Positions 1 through 8,876 of a DNA stretch of 64,000 bases are shown here, in pieces. A program made the position numbers and the translations under genes. The first letter of the stretch is position 1, and every line of letters starts with the position of its first letter. The stretch is from assembly GCF_044383835.1 (NCBI RefSeq), contig NZ_JBISEP010000005.1, positions 78,578 through 142,577 of the forward strand. Direction: 5' to 3'. This stretch comes from Paraliobacillus sp044383835. Its GTDB lineage: Bacteria; Bacillota; Bacilli; Bacillales; Amphibacillaceae. The notes under the pieces were generated by a model. It made no database searches, had not been told where the DNA came from, and saw nothing but the letters and a program-made list of their open reading frames with translations.

Positions 1-3
1 TCG

Positions 4-975
4 ATGATGCGGTTAGGTGTATTCACAGTACTATTTTCAGATAAAAAGTTAGAGTCGATGTTAGATTACGTAAAAAATGCTGGTCTAGATGCGGTTGAGA
101 TTGGTACTGGAGGTTATCCTGGTGATGCACACTTAAAATTAAATACATTATTAGAAAATGAACAAGCACGTACTTCTTTTTTAGAAAAAGTGACATCACG
201 TGGCTTAACCATTAGTGCACTAAGTTGTCATGGAAACCCTATTTCTCCAGATGTAGTTTTTAGAAAAGCGTCACATGACACATTGGTTAAAACAATTAAA
301 CTTGCTGGGCTTATGAATGTGCCTGTTGTTAATACATTCTCTGGTACCCCTGGTGATTCTGAGGGTGGAAAATTTCCGAATTGGCCAGTTACTCCTTGGC
401 CAGAGGAGTACAGTGAGGTGCTAAAATGGCAGTGGGAAGAAAAGCTTGTTCCTTATTGGAAAGAGATCAACGCAATTGCTATAGAAAACAACGTTAAAAT
501 TGGGATAGAACTTCATGCTGGTTTTTTAGTTCACACGCCACATACAATGTTAAAATTACGTGAACAAACGGGTGAAGCAATTGGTGCAAATCTTGACCCA
601 AGTCATTTATGGTGGCAAGGAATTGACCCTGTGGCAGCAGTGAAGATTTTGGGTAAGGCAAATGCAATTCATCATTTTCATGCAAAAGATACCTATATTG
701 ATCAAGAACATGTCAATATGTATGGGTTAACAGACATGCAACCATATAGCAAAGTACAATCACGTGCATGGAGTTTCCGTTCTGTAGGCTATGGTCATTC
801 GGTAAAGGTATGGAGTGATATTATTAGTGCGCTTCGAACATATGGTTATGATCATGTTGTTAGCATCGAACACGAAGACCCAATCATGTCCATTGAAGAA
901 GGTTTCATGCGTGCTGTAGAAAATTTAAAATCTGTTATGATTTATGAGCAACCTGCCGATATGTGGTGGGCATAA
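4..975 (+). CDS. Sugar phosphate isomerase/epimerase family protein (TIM barrel)
   Basis: A 323-residue protein of the xylose-isomerase-like TIM-barrel family, which includes sugar phosphate isomerases, epimerases and IolE-type enzymes. The metal-ligand pattern of the family is visible: E169 (IGIELHAG), D198 with H201 (NLDPSHLWWQG), H226 (HHFHAKD) and E289 (VSIEHEDP). It should be a soluble cytoplasmic enzyme using a divalent metal; the sugar substrate cannot be read from the sequence. Two in-frame ATGs (4 and 7) sit at the window edge, so the ribosome-binding site and any upstream operon partner are not visible. A terminator follows immediately, so this is the last gene of its transcript. 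Confidence 0.8.
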   Translation: MMRLGVFTVLFSDKKLESMLDYVKNAGLDAVEIGTGGYPGDAHLKLNTLLENEQARTSFLEKVTSRGLTISALSCHGNPISPDVVFRKASHDTLVKTIKLAGLMNVPVVNTFSGTPGDSEGGKFPNWPVTPWPEEYSEVLKWQWEEKLVPYWKEINAIAIENNVKIGIELHAGFLVHTPHTMLKLREQTGEAIGANLDPSHLWWQGIDPVAAVKILGKANAIHHFHAKDTYIDQEHVNMYGLTDMQPYSKVQSRAWSFRSVGYGHSVKVWSDIISALRTYGYDHVVSIEHEDPIMSIEEGFMRAVENLKSVMIYEQPADMWWA

Positions 976-982
976 GCAAAGA

Positions 983-1025
983 GAAACACCTATTTCTTTT
1001 TAATGAAGAAAACAGGTGTTTTTCT
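983..1025 (+). terminator. Rho-independent terminator of the isomerase gene
   Basis: AAACACCT and AGGTGTTT form a stem, extended by TTTCTT/AAGAAA pairing with a mismatch, followed by a T-rich tail. It begins 8 bases after the stop codon. Confidence 0.7.
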
Positions 1026-1118
1026 TGTTTTTAAATAAACATTACAGATTATCAGCCAATATTTCAGAACAAATAAAATATAAAGCAAGTAAACTATTTA
1101 GAATTTAATTCTGAATTT

Positions 1119-1320
1119 CTGTTATAATAATTTCATTTTATATAACTATAACAGTATAGTACAGTTTATCTGTTATAATTATATAACTTTAATTTGTGTT
1201 TTATATCACGTAATAAAAACATTGATATATCAACGTTGTATGCGGATGCTGTATTTGTGTTTTACATCAAAACTTTATCGTGTTAAAATTTGAACATTTT
1301 AAGAACATTTATTATAACAG
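1119..1320. repeat. Three copies of a 10-mer in the pflB leader (two direct, one inverted)
   Basis: CTGTTATAAT occurs at 1119-1128 and 1170-1179, and its exact reverse complement at 1311-1320. All lie in the 473-base gap before pflB. Function unknown; they could be regulator half-sites or simply AT-rich promoter-like sequence. Confidence 0.5.
1194..1271. promoter_or_regulatory. Two further Fnr/Rex-like sites upstream of pflB
   Basis: TGTGT-N6-TCACG at 1195-1210 (also readable as TTGTG-N8-CAC, close to a Rex site) and a weaker TGTGT-N6-TCAAA at 1256-1271. Both share the string TTGTGTTTTA. They lie 60-150 bases upstream of the better Fnr box and could be accessory redox-sensing sites. Pattern matching only. 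Confidence 0.35.
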
Positions 1321-1328
1321 TTTAAAAA

Positions 1329-1372
1329 TGTGATCTTTTTCACTTTATTTTATGGTTGAGAAGGTATATAAT
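1329..1372 (+). promoter_or_regulatory. Fnr-type box and -10 element of pflB
   Basis: TGTGA-N6-TCACT at 1329-1344 matches the Bacillus Fnr box. A perfect TATAAT lies at 1367-1372. With initiation near 1378 the box centre falls at about -41.5, the class II activator position used by Fnr in Bacillus. No good -35 is present, as expected for an activator-dependent promoter. Confidence 0.65.
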
Positions 1373-1448
1373 GTAGTTAAGTTAAAGGATAATTGTTAAA
1401 CATTTGTGCATAAATAGACAAATGTTATTATTTAAGGAGGTAAAGGAA

Positions 1449-3704
1449 ATGAAAGTAGCAGAAGAAGTTACACAAAAAAATCCTTGGGATGGCTTCCGTG
1501 AAGGTAAATGGCAAAAGGAAATTGATGTTCGTGATTTTATTTTAAAGAATTTTACGTTATATGAAGGAAATGAAGCATTTCTAGCTGGCCCAACCGATGC
1601 AACAAAAGCATTATGGGACAAAGTAATGGATCTTACGAAGAAAGAACGTGAGAATGGAGGAGTGTATGATTTAGATACAAAAATCGTATCTACAATCACT
1701 TCTCATGGCGCCGGATATTTGAATAAAGAACAAGAAAAAGTAGTCGGTGTTCAAACAGATGAGCCATTCAAACGCTCATTACAACCATTTGGTGGAATTC
1801 GTATGGCAGTAGCTGCTGCAGAATCTTATGGATATAAAATTGATGATGAAGTAGTAAAAACTTTTACAGATTACCGTAAAACACATAACCAAGGTGTATT
1901 TGATGCGTACACACCAGAAATTAGAGCGGCTCGTAAAGCGGGTGTTGTAACAGGATTACCTGATGCATACGGACGTGGACGTATCATTGGTGACTATCGT
2001 CGTGTAGCACTTTATGGTATGGATCACTTGATTGCCGAAAAGAAAAAAGATCTTGATCTAATTGGTAACGGAACAATGACAGATGATATTATCCGTGACC
2101 GTGAAGAAACATCAGAACAAATTCGTGCGTTACAAGAACTAAAGCAGCTTGGCGCAGCTTACGGGTTTGATATTTCAAAACCAGCAACAACTGCACAAGA
2201 AGCTTTCCAATGGTTATACTTTGGATATTTAGCAGCAATTAAAGAGCAAAATGGTGCTGCAATGAGTCTAGGTCGTGTATCTACTTTCTTAGATATTTAT
2301 GTAGAAAGAGATATTCAAAACGGAGTAATAACGGAAGAAGAAGCACAGGAGTTAGTTGACCATTTCGTAATGAAGCTGCGTCTTGTGAAATTTGCAAGAA
2401 CACCTGAATATAATGAATTATTTAGTGGTGACCCAACTTGGGTAACAGAATCATTAGCAGGTATTGCAGAAGATGGTCGTCCATTAGTTACGAAGAACTC
2501 TTATCGTTTCTTGCACACGTTAGATAATCTAGGACCAGCTCCAGAGCCAAACTTAACGGTGTTATGGTCTACGAAGTTGCCTGATAACTACAAAAAATAT
2601 TGTGCTAATATGTCTATTAAATCAAGCTCTATTCAATATGAAAATGACGATTTGATGCGTGAACATTATGGTGATGACTATGGTATCGCATGTTGTGTAT
2701 CAGCAATGCGCATTGGTAAACAAATGCAGTTCTTTGGTGCTCGTGCAAACCTTGCAAAAGCATTACTTTATGCAATTAATGGTGGAGTAGATGAGAAGCT
2801 AAAAATCCAAGTAGCTCCAAACTATGCACCAATCACTTCTGAATATTTAGACTATGATGAAGTAATGAAGAAATACGATACAATCTTAGATTGGTTATCA
2901 GAACTATATGTAAATGCGTTAAACATCATTCACTACATGCATGATAGATATAGCTATGAAAGAATAGAAATGGCATTGCATGATCGTGAAGTATTGCGTA
3001 CTATGGCATGTGGGATTGCAGGACTTTCTGTTGTTGCAGACTCATTGAGTGCGATAAAATATGCTAAAGTAAGAACAATTCGTGATGAAGATGGTCTTGT
3101 TGTTGACTATGAAATTGAAGGAGATTTCCCTAAATACGGAAACAATGATGATCGTGTAGATGATATTGCAGCTGATCTTGTTAAAACCTTTATGAACAAA
3201 ATTAAGAAACACCATACGTATCGTAATTCTGTTCATACACAATCTATTCTTACAATTACTTCTAACGTTGTATATGGTAAGAAAACTGGTAACACACCAG
3301 ATGGCCGTAAAGCGGGCGAACCATTTGCTCCAGGTGCAAACCCATTACACGGACGTGACAAAAACGGTTCACTGGCTTCATTAAGCTCAGTTGCAAAAAT
3401 GCCATATGAATATGCGCTAGATGGTATTTCTAACACATTCTCTATTGTACCTAAAGCATTAGGTAAAGATGAAAATGCGAGAAAAGCCAATTTAGCAGGA
3501 ATGCTAGACGGTTATGCTATTAAAAATGGTCATCACTTAAACGTAAACGTATTTGACCGTGAAACGTTACTAGATGCAATGGATCATCCAGAAGAATATC
3601 CACAATTGACAATCCGTGTATCTGGCTATGCTGTTAACTTTATTAAATTAACAAGAGAACAACAAATTGACGTAATTAATCGTACGTTCCATGAAAGTAT
3701 GTAA
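1449..3704 (+). CDS. pflB: Formate C-acetyltransferase (pyruvate formate-lyase)
   Basis: Cleaves pyruvate with CoA into acetyl-CoA and formate in anaerobic mixed-acid fermentation; cytoplasmic glycyl-radical enzyme. The 751-residue product has the family's usual length. The adjacent catalytic cysteines are C415-C416 (GIACCVSAMRIG) and the glycyl radical site is G726 (RVSGYAVNF). I start at ATG 1449 because AAGGAGG at 1434-1440 is correctly spaced; an in-frame upstream start at 1404 has no ribosome-binding site. The activating enzyme pflA follows after a strong intercistronic hairpin. The Fnr-type box upstream predicts induction without oxygen. Confidence 0.97.
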   Translation: MKVAEEVTQKNPWDGFREGKWQKEIDVRDFILKNFTLYEGNEAFLAGPTDATKALWDKVMDLTKKERENGGVYDLDTKIVSTITSHGAGYLNKEQEKVVGVQTDEPFKRSLQPFGGIRMAVAAAESYGYKIDDEVVKTFTDYRKTHNQGVFDAYTPEIRAARKAGVVTGLPDAYGRGRIIGDYRRVALYGMDHLIAEKKKDLDLIGNGTMTDDIIRDREETSEQIRALQELKQLGAAYGFDISKPATTAQEAFQWLYFGYLAAIKEQNGAAMSLGRVSTFLDIYVERDIQNGVITEEEAQELVDHFVMKLRLVKFARTPEYNELFSGDPTWVTESLAGIAEDGRPLVTKNSYRFLHTLDNLGPAPEPNLTVLWSTKLPDNYKKYCANMSIKSSSIQYENDDLMREHYGDDYGIACCVSAMRIGKQMQFFGARANLAKALLYAINGGVDEKLKIQVAPNYAPITSEYLDYDEVMKKYDTILDWLSELYVNALNIIHYMHDRYSYERIEMALHDREVLRTMACGIAGLSVVADSLSAIKYAKVRTIRDEDGLVVDYEIEGDFPKYGNNDDRVDDIAADLVKTFMNKIKKHHTYRNSVHTQSILTITSNVVYGKKTGNTPDGRKAGEPFAPGANPLHGRDKNGSLASLSSVAKMPYEYALDGISNTFSIVPKALGKDENARKANLAGMLDGYAIKNGHHLNVNVFDRETLLDAMDHPEEYPQLTIRVSGYAVNFIKLTREQQIDVINRTFHESM

Positions 3705-3707
3705 GAC

Positions 3708-3737
3708 GAAATAAGAAGGGATTTCCCTTCTTATTTC
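3708..3737 (+). other. Intercistronic hairpin between pflB and pflA
   Basis: A perfect 13-bp stem (3708-3720 with 3725-3737) and a 4-base loop, with no following T tract. It could act as a 3' stabiliser of pflB mRNA or a weak attenuator that lowers pflA expression relative to pflB. Confidence 0.6.
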
Positions 3738-3762
3738 TGAAATTTAGGGGAGGGCGAACAAC

Positions 3763-4503
3763 ATGAAAGGTCGAATTCATTCAATAGAAACATGTGGTAC
3801 AGTAGACGGACCTGGCTTACGTTATGTCATTTTTACACAAGGATGTCTTTTGCGTTGTAAATTTTGTCATAACCCTGATACGTGGAAAATGGGTGAAGGG
3901 AAAGAGATGTCAGTAGAAGATTTAGTGAAAGATATTAAAAGCTATCTTCCTTTTTTCCAATCAACCAATGGTGGGGTAACAGTAAGTGGAGGAGAACCGT
4001 TACTTCAGGCTGAGTTCCTAGTTGAATTATTTACTGAACTTAAGAAGTTAGGTGTCCACACAACAATTGATAGTTCTGCCGGTTGTTTTAGTCGCTCACC
4101 TCGTTTCATGGAAAATTTAGATAAACTATTGGAAGTAACTGATTTAGTATTATTAGACTTGAAGCATATTGACCCAGTTGAACATAAAGAATTAACAGGT
4201 GTATCAAACGAACATATCATTGATATGGCAAAATATTTGGATCAAAAAAATGTACCAATTTGGGTTCGCCACGTATTAGTTCCTGGTCATAGTGACAATG
4301 ATATTTATTTACAACGATTATCTGATTTTATTGCTACGCTAGATAACGTTGAGAAAATAGAGGTATTGCCTTATCATAAACTCGGTGTTTATAAGTGGGA
4401 AACGCTCGGTCTTGAATATCCGCTTGAAGGAGTAGAACCTCCAACAGAAGACCGTGTGAAGAATGCTGAAGATATTTTAAATCGAGAGAAATTCATATCA
4501 TAG
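3763..4503 (+). CDS. pflA: Pyruvate formate-lyase activating enzyme (radical SAM)
   Basis: Uses S-adenosylmethionine and a 4Fe-4S cluster to create the glycyl radical on PflB. The 246-residue product has the radical SAM CxxxCxxC motif at C28, C32 and C35 (GCLLRCKFC), followed by a GGEP motif (SGGEPLL). The length is normal for the family. The start follows AGGGGAGGGCG. It lies 58 bases after pflB and is probably cotranscribed, with a terminator directly downstream. Confidence 0.96.
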   Translation: MKGRIHSIETCGTVDGPGLRYVIFTQGCLLRCKFCHNPDTWKMGEGKEMSVEDLVKDIKSYLPFFQSTNGGVTVSGGEPLLQAEFLVELFTELKKLGVHTTIDSSAGCFSRSPRFMENLDKLLEVTDLVLLDLKHIDPVEHKELTGVSNEHIIDMAKYLDQKNVPIWVRHVLVPGHSDNDIYLQRLSDFIATLDNVEKIEVLPYHKLGVYKWETLGLEYPLEGVEPPTEDRVKNAEDILNREKFIS

Positions 4504-4506
4504 AAG

Positions 4507-4533
4507 AGAAGCCAAATGCGGCTTCTTTTTTTT
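4507..4533 (+). terminator. Terminator of pflBA
   Basis: AGAAGCC-N6-GGCTTCT followed by eight T residues, directly after the pflA stop. Confidence 0.85.
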
Positions 4534-4558
4534 AGAGTTTTTTCTATTAGAGAAAAAA

Positions 4559-4608
4559 TGCTCATCTCCGGTTTTGGGAGATGAGCACGCAAAAATATCG
4601 GCGCTCAC
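4559..4608. repeat. Intergenic repeat copy 1 with hairpin
   Basis: TGCTCATCTCC (4559-4569) pairs with GGAGATGAGCA (4577-4587). The 3' part, TTTTGGGAGATGAGCAC followed by a stretch ending ATATCGGCG, recurs at about 32396-32438 with few differences. It lies between the convergent pflA and pepQ genes. Confidence 0.5.
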
Positions 4609-4617
4609 GCAAAAATT

Positions 4618-5718
4618 TTACTCTATAATTTGTAGTTCTTTCGGAAACTTTGTTAGTGTCTCGCATTCGTCTTTCGTAATTAGTACATCATCTTCAATTC
4701 GAACGCCGCCTAAACCAGGTATATAAATGCCGGGTTCAATCGTATAAATCATCCCTTCTTTCAAAATACCATCGTTTAAATGGCTCATTGAAGGGAACTC
4801 GTGTACATTAATTCCCATGCCATGGCCGATTCGATGTGGGAAGTAGTCGCCATATCCCGCTTCTGTAATGATATCTCTTGCGACCGTATCAAGATCACCA
4901 ATACGAACACCTGGTTTACTCGCCTCTAAAGCTGCAAGTTCAGCTTTTAATACAATATCATAGATTTCTTTCTGTTTATCTGTCACAGATTTATAGGCAA
5001 CTGTTCTTGTAATGTCTGAGCAGTAGCCATCAAGAACCACGCCTAAATCGAATAAAACCATATCTCCAGCCTTCAATTTGCGATTTCCAGGATTACCGTG
5101 TGGATCACCAGATTTCTCGCCAAATAAAACCATCGTAGAGAACGACATTTCTCGAATGCCTTTTTTCTTTAGTTCATACTCAATTTTAGCTAGTACCTCC
5201 ATTTCAGTAATGCCCTCTTCAAGCGCGTCAATTCCTACTTGAACACCATAATCCGCCATTTTGGTAGCGCGCTTAATAATCTCAATTTCATTAGCATCTT
5301 TTACAACACGCATCTCATTCAACTTATCTTCAACGGAACGAACACGTGCCTTCGGGAAAAATTGAAGTAATGACTCGGAACGTCCATATGAAAGCACTTC
5401 TTTTTCAAGAGCAACAGCCTTTGCTTCCGTGACCTCTCTAGCTTCAAGTGATACTTGGATGAAGTCCCAAGGATTCTCGTGATCAGCATAGCCGATAATT
5501 TCATATTTCCAACCGGTATCTTTTAGTTGATTCACTTCCATTGATGGTAAAAGAAATATTGGTTCAGCCTGTTTAAATACAAGGATTCCCATTAAGCGTT
5601 CGTGTGGATCAGTAAGAAAATCAGATAAATAATATACATTTTCTGGGGAATTTAAAAAAGCAACTTCCACTTCTTCTTGATGTAACCAATTTTTCAAAAT
5701 TTGCAAACGTTGATTCAT
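4618..5718 (-). CDS. pepQ: M24-family aminopeptidase (Xaa-Pro dipeptidase type)
   Basis: A 366-residue metallopeptidase with an N-terminal creatinase-like domain (about 1-135) and a C-terminal pita-bread catalytic domain. The five metal ligands are present: D224, D235, H299, E328 and E342. The family removes N-terminal residues next to proline or hydrolyses Xaa-Pro dipeptides with two Mn or Co ions. The start ATG follows GGAG with normal spacing. It lies downstream of a sodium/solute symporter on the same strand with a small hairpin between, so the pair may import and then cleave proline peptides. The family call is firm; the exact substrate is inferred. Confidence 0.85.
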   Translation of the reverse strand: MNQRLQILKNWLHQEEVEVAFLNSPENVYYLSDFLTDPHERLMGILVFKQAEPIFLLPSMEVNQLKDTGWKYEIIGYADHENPWDFIQVSLEAREVTEAKAVALEKEVLSYGRSESLLQFFPKARVRSVEDKLNEMRVVKDANEIEIIKRATKMADYGVQVGIDALEEGITEMEVLAKIEYELKKKGIREMSFSTMVLFGEKSGDPHGNPGNRKLKAGDMVLFDLGVVLDGYCSDITRTVAYKSVTDKQKEIYDIVLKAELAALEASKPGVRIGDLDTVARDIITEAGYGDYFPHRIGHGMGINVHEFPSMSHLNDGILKEGMIYTIEPGIYIPGLGGVRIEDDVLITKDECETLTKFPKELQIIE

Positions 5719-5781
5719 ATCAAAAACTCCTTTATTATTTCAATTAATTGTCACAAGACCTGCTTACGTGAAATGGAATAA

Positions 5782-5803
5782 GGAACATGATTCAGTCATG
5801 TCC
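5782..5803 (-). other. Small hairpin between the symporter and dipeptidase genes
   Basis: GGACATGA/TCATGTTCC stem with a short loop and no clean T tract. Possible attenuator or processing site. Confidence 0.35.
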
Positions 5804-5819
5804 CTCACCGCTGTCTCAT

Positions 5820-7205
5820 TTAATTTTTCTTTTGTGTAGCTAATGATACTAGAATTAAAATAATAATTGCTACTGGAACAGAAACAACAGAACTGTTTAA
5901 TTCAAATGGTGTGTTAAGTACTAACTCCCATACTAATGTGGTGACAACACCAGCAATCATGGAAGAAATACCGCCTATTGTTGTTACCCGTTTCCAAAAG
6001 AATACTGCTAAAATAGCAGGTGTGATTCCCGCGCCATAAACGGTGTAAGAATACATTTGAACTTCTAATACTGTCGGGAAAAAACTGATTAATAAATAAG
6101 ATAACACACCAAGGACAATAATAAATACTTTCGTCATAACTAATTGTTTTTTGTCTGATGGATGCTTATTAATATACTTTCCATATATATCATACGTCAT
6201 ATTTGTTGCTGCGGAAAGTAAATAGGAATTTCCTGTTGTAATAATAAATGCGGCAGCAGCTGCTAGTAGAATTCCACCGACACCTAATGGTAATACAGTT
6301 GTAGTTGTCATTAATGCCATTCCAGGGTCAATGTCTGGAAAGAGTGAGCGAGAGGCAAAGGCAATAATAGAAATAGCTGGTGAAATAAGGAGCATCACAC
6401 CTAACCAACTCAGCGCTGCACGTTTTGCTGACTTATCCCCATTTGAAGCAGCTAAACGTTGATACATGTTTTGATCACTTAATAAAAGAAATAATGATGG
6501 CAATAAATAGCCCATCAATTGAATTGTCGTCAATCCACCAGTCGTTGTCATATGGGAATCTGGCACATTAGCAACAATCGTGTCCCATCCTCCGGCGACA
6601 GAAATAATAATCGGAACGGTAATAATTAAGGCACCGACCATTAAAAATCCACTAATGGCATCTGTTTGCGATACAGAGCGCAGTCCGCCAATCATAGCAA
6701 GGAATATAATTAATCCAGATGCAATGATAGTACCAAGTTCAACGCTCATTCCAGTAGTTAAATTTAATATGAATCCAAGACCAGTCATTTGATAAGAGAC
6801 AATACCTACGTAAGCTAAGATAACAATTACACTTGCAAGATTACGTGCAAAAGGGCCATACTTTGCTTCAAGGATGCCTGAGATCGTATATTTGCCAAAG
6901 GCTCGAATCTTAGGGGCGATCGTATAAAGAATGAAAATACCAATAATCGTTGGGATCATTAACATTAATGAAGGAAAAATCCCAAAACTAAAAGCAACAG
7001 ATGTTTCCCCCCCTGAAATACTTCCACTACCTGTCCATGTTGCTAATAAAGTCCCCATTAATACAATAGGACCGAGACTTTTACCAGCTAAAATGAAATC
7101 TTTACTGTTTGATACTTTCTTTGACATATAAATTCCGATGCCGACCATAAGAACGGCGTATACCCCAATAAACCATAGTAACTGGGGGTTTTCTTGTAAT
7201 TCCAT
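5820..7205 (-). CDS. Sodium:solute symporter family protein
   Basis: A 461-residue, very hydrophobic protein with about 12-13 membrane segments. The order of helices and motifs such as GTLLATWTGSGSISGG near the N terminus and GGLRSVSQTDAISG mid-protein fit the SSS family (PutP, PanF and relatives). It should use the sodium gradient to import a small solute. Solute identity cannot be read from sequence; the downstream M24 peptidase hints at amino acid or peptide metabolism. The start ATG follows CAGGAGTG. It is divergent from ohr across a 380-base gap with two inverted repeats. Confidence 0.85.
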   Translation of the reverse strand: MELQENPQLLWFIGVYAVLMVGIGIYMSKKVSNSKDFILAGKSLGPIVLMGTLLATWTGSGSISGGETSVAFSFGIFPSLMLMIPTIIGIFILYTIAPKIRAFGKYTISGILEAKYGPFARNLASVIVILAYVGIVSYQMTGLGFILNLTTGMSVELGTIIASGLIIFLAMIGGLRSVSQTDAISGFLMVGALIITVPIIISVAGGWDTIVANVPDSHMTTTGGLTTIQLMGYLLPSLFLLLSDQNMYQRLAASNGDKSAKRAALSWLGVMLLISPAISIIAFASRSLFPDIDPGMALMTTTTVLPLGVGGILLAAAAAFIITTGNSYLLSAATNMTYDIYGKYINKHPSDKKQLVMTKVFIIVLGVLSYLLISFFPTVLEVQMYSYTVYGAGITPAILAVFFWKRVTTIGGISSMIAGVVTTLVWELVLNTPFELNSSVVSVPVAIIILILVSLATQKKN

Positions 7206-7585
7206 TTCTAGGTCACACTCCTGATGTGTTTTATTTTCTTGTTTTCGTATGTTTTTATAAAATAAAAATCACGACTGTTTATTAAACGTTAATCGTGATT
7301 TTAAAACATAATAAATTTTCAAAAATCTATTATTTTTGCTAACTTTAAAATGATAACATGCTTAAAAAAACGAATCAAACCGCTAATTTAGGCATTTATA
7401 AGTTTATTATATCATTTAGTACTTTAGACTCCTTTTTGTTTGATTATACGAAAAAATGCCTAAATATACGAGGGAGCAATATTTTTGCAAGAAATAGTAT
7501 AAAAAAAGTTTAAAATTGAGAGAAACAGGAATACTCCATGTAGGATAGTCAAAATCCTGTAATCTTACTTTAAGGAGTGTTTCAA
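7206..7585. promoter_or_regulatory. Divergent promoter region with two inverted repeats
   Basis: The 380-base gap between the symporter and ohr holds no gene. AAAATCACGA (7265-7274) is the exact reverse complement of 7293-7302. TTTAGGCATTT (7387-7397) is the exact reverse complement of 7454-7464, with a 56-base gap. The second pair looks like two copies of one operator in opposite orientation. No known consensus recognised. Confidence 0.4.
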
Positions 7586-8005
7586 TTGAGTAACGTATTA
7601 TTTACTTCTCATGCAACAGCAAAAGGTGGGCGTGAGGGTCATGTTAAATCAGATGACGGTTTAATCGATTTGACTCTCGTTCAACCTGGTTCTGGATCGA
7701 GTGAAAAAGGATCCAATCCAGAGCAGTTATTTGCTGCGGGATATGCAGCTTGCTACGATGGAGCACTTAATTTAATGGCTTCTAAGCAGAACAAAGAGAT
7801 AGATTCTACGATTAGAGCAGATGTTAGTTTAATGAAGGATCCAGCAGATAATGGATTTAAAATAGGTGTTACACTGCATGTGGAAATCAAAGGTGTTTCA
7901 CAACAAGAAGCAGAAGAATTAGCTAAACAAGCGCATGATTTCTGTCCATATTCCAAAGCAACACGTGGTAATATTGACGTAGAAGTAGTAGCTAAAGCAT
8001 TATAA
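7586..8005 (+). CDS. ohr: Organic hydroperoxide resistance protein (Ohr/OsmC family)
   Basis: Thiol peroxidase that reduces organic hydroperoxides in the cytoplasm. The two reactive cysteines are C56 (GYAACYDGAL) and C120 (HDFCPYSKATRGN), in typical Ohr positions for a 139-residue protein. I place the start at TTG 7586: AAGGAG at 7572-7577 is 8 bases upstream, whereas the in-frame GTG at 7577 lies inside that ribosome-binding site. Ohr genes are often controlled by a MarR-type OhrR, but no ohrR gene or typical OhrR box is visible here. Confidence 0.9.
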   Translation: MSNVLFTSHATAKGGREGHVKSDDGLIDLTLVQPGSGSSEKGSNPEQLFAAGYAACYDGALNLMASKQNKEIDSTIRADVSLMKDPADNGFKIGVTLHVEIKGVSQQEAEELAKQAHDFCPYSKATRGNIDVEVVAKAL

Positions 8006-8012
8006 ATAATAG

Positions 8013-8050
8013 AACCCCCTTTTGTCTGAATGCACTCAAAAGGGGGTTTT
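8013..8050. terminator. Bidirectional terminator between ohr and yidC2
   Basis: AACCCCCTTTT and AAAAGGGGGTTTT form a strong stem with T runs in both directions, serving the convergent genes. Confidence 0.85.
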
Positions 8051-8054
8051 GTTA

Positions 8055-8876
8055 TTATTGGCCAGTACTAGTCGATGCTAGTGACTGTTTTGGCATATAT
8101 AATTTTTTGGACAATAGTTGTTGGCAAATTAAAAATATTCCTCCAACTGTCCAATACAATGGTAAAGCAGCTGGCGCATTGAAGGATACAAATCCAATCA
8201 TTAATGGGGATATCAAGCCCATAAACGCCATCTGTTTCTTTTGCGCAGGATCGATTCCAATTTGTGTGACGCGAAATTGAATAAAATATATCGCAGCGGC
8301 AATAAAAGGCATGATTAAATCACTTTGACCGAGATTGAACCATAAAAAGCTGTGTTGCGCAATTTCTTGTGTCGTACGAATTGCGTAATAAAACCCAATT
8401 AAAATTGGAAATTGAATAATCATTGGTAGACACCCCATTGATGCAATGGGGTTAAAATTATACTTTTGATAAAGTTGCATCGTTTCTTGTTGCATCTTGT
8501 TTTTAGATTCAGCGTCTTTTTTCCCTTTATATTTCTCTTGGATTGCTTCCATTTCAGGTTTGATGATTGCCATCTTATCACGCATTTGATAGCTTTTTTT
8601 TGATTGTTTTAACATTAGTGGCATCAGCGCTAAACGGATGAGCACTGTAACAAAAATAATCGATAAACCGTAATTCCCTCCTAAGAAAGACGCTACGCCT
8701 TTTATAATCTCCGAGAATGTTAGAACAAAATATTTATCAAAAAATCCTGCTGTTTCTGGATCAATTGGCTCGCCTGATGCAGCTGCTTGACAGCCCGATA
8801 AGACAATTACCGCTAATAAAGCTAAAATAATAAACCGATATTTTTTAATGTAGGTAAATACAGATTGTATGTGCAT
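8055..8876 (-). CDS. yidC2: YidC/Oxa1/SpoIIIJ-family membrane protein insertase
   Basis: Inserts membrane proteins, alone or with the Sec translocon. The 273-residue product has a lipoprotein signal with lipobox cysteine C29 (VIVLSGCQ), five predicted membrane helices, and the hydrophilic-groove arginine R81 (VLIRLALMPL). The length matches YqjG/YidC2 of B. subtilis (about 275). The start ATG follows a strong GGAGGAA. That ribosome-binding site lies inside the overlapping upstream MifM-like ORF and can pair with codons of that ORF, so translation is probably coupled to nascent-chain arrest. The paralogue choice (YidC2 rather than SpoIIIJ) rests on this context. Confidence 0.9.
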   Translation of the reverse strand: MHIQSVFTYIKKYRFIILALLAVIVLSGCQAAASGEPIDPETAGFFDKYFVLTFSEIIKGVASFLGGNYGLSIIFVTVLIRLALMPLMLKQSKKSYQMRDKMAIIKPEMEAIQEKYKGKKDAESKNKMQQETMQLYQKYNFNPIASMGCLPMIIQFPILIGFYYAIRTTQEIAQHSFLWFNLGQSDLIMPFIAAAIYFIQFRVTQIGIDPAQKKQMAFMGLISPLMIGFVSFNAPAALPLYWTVGGIFLICQQLLSKKLYMPKQSLASTSTGQ

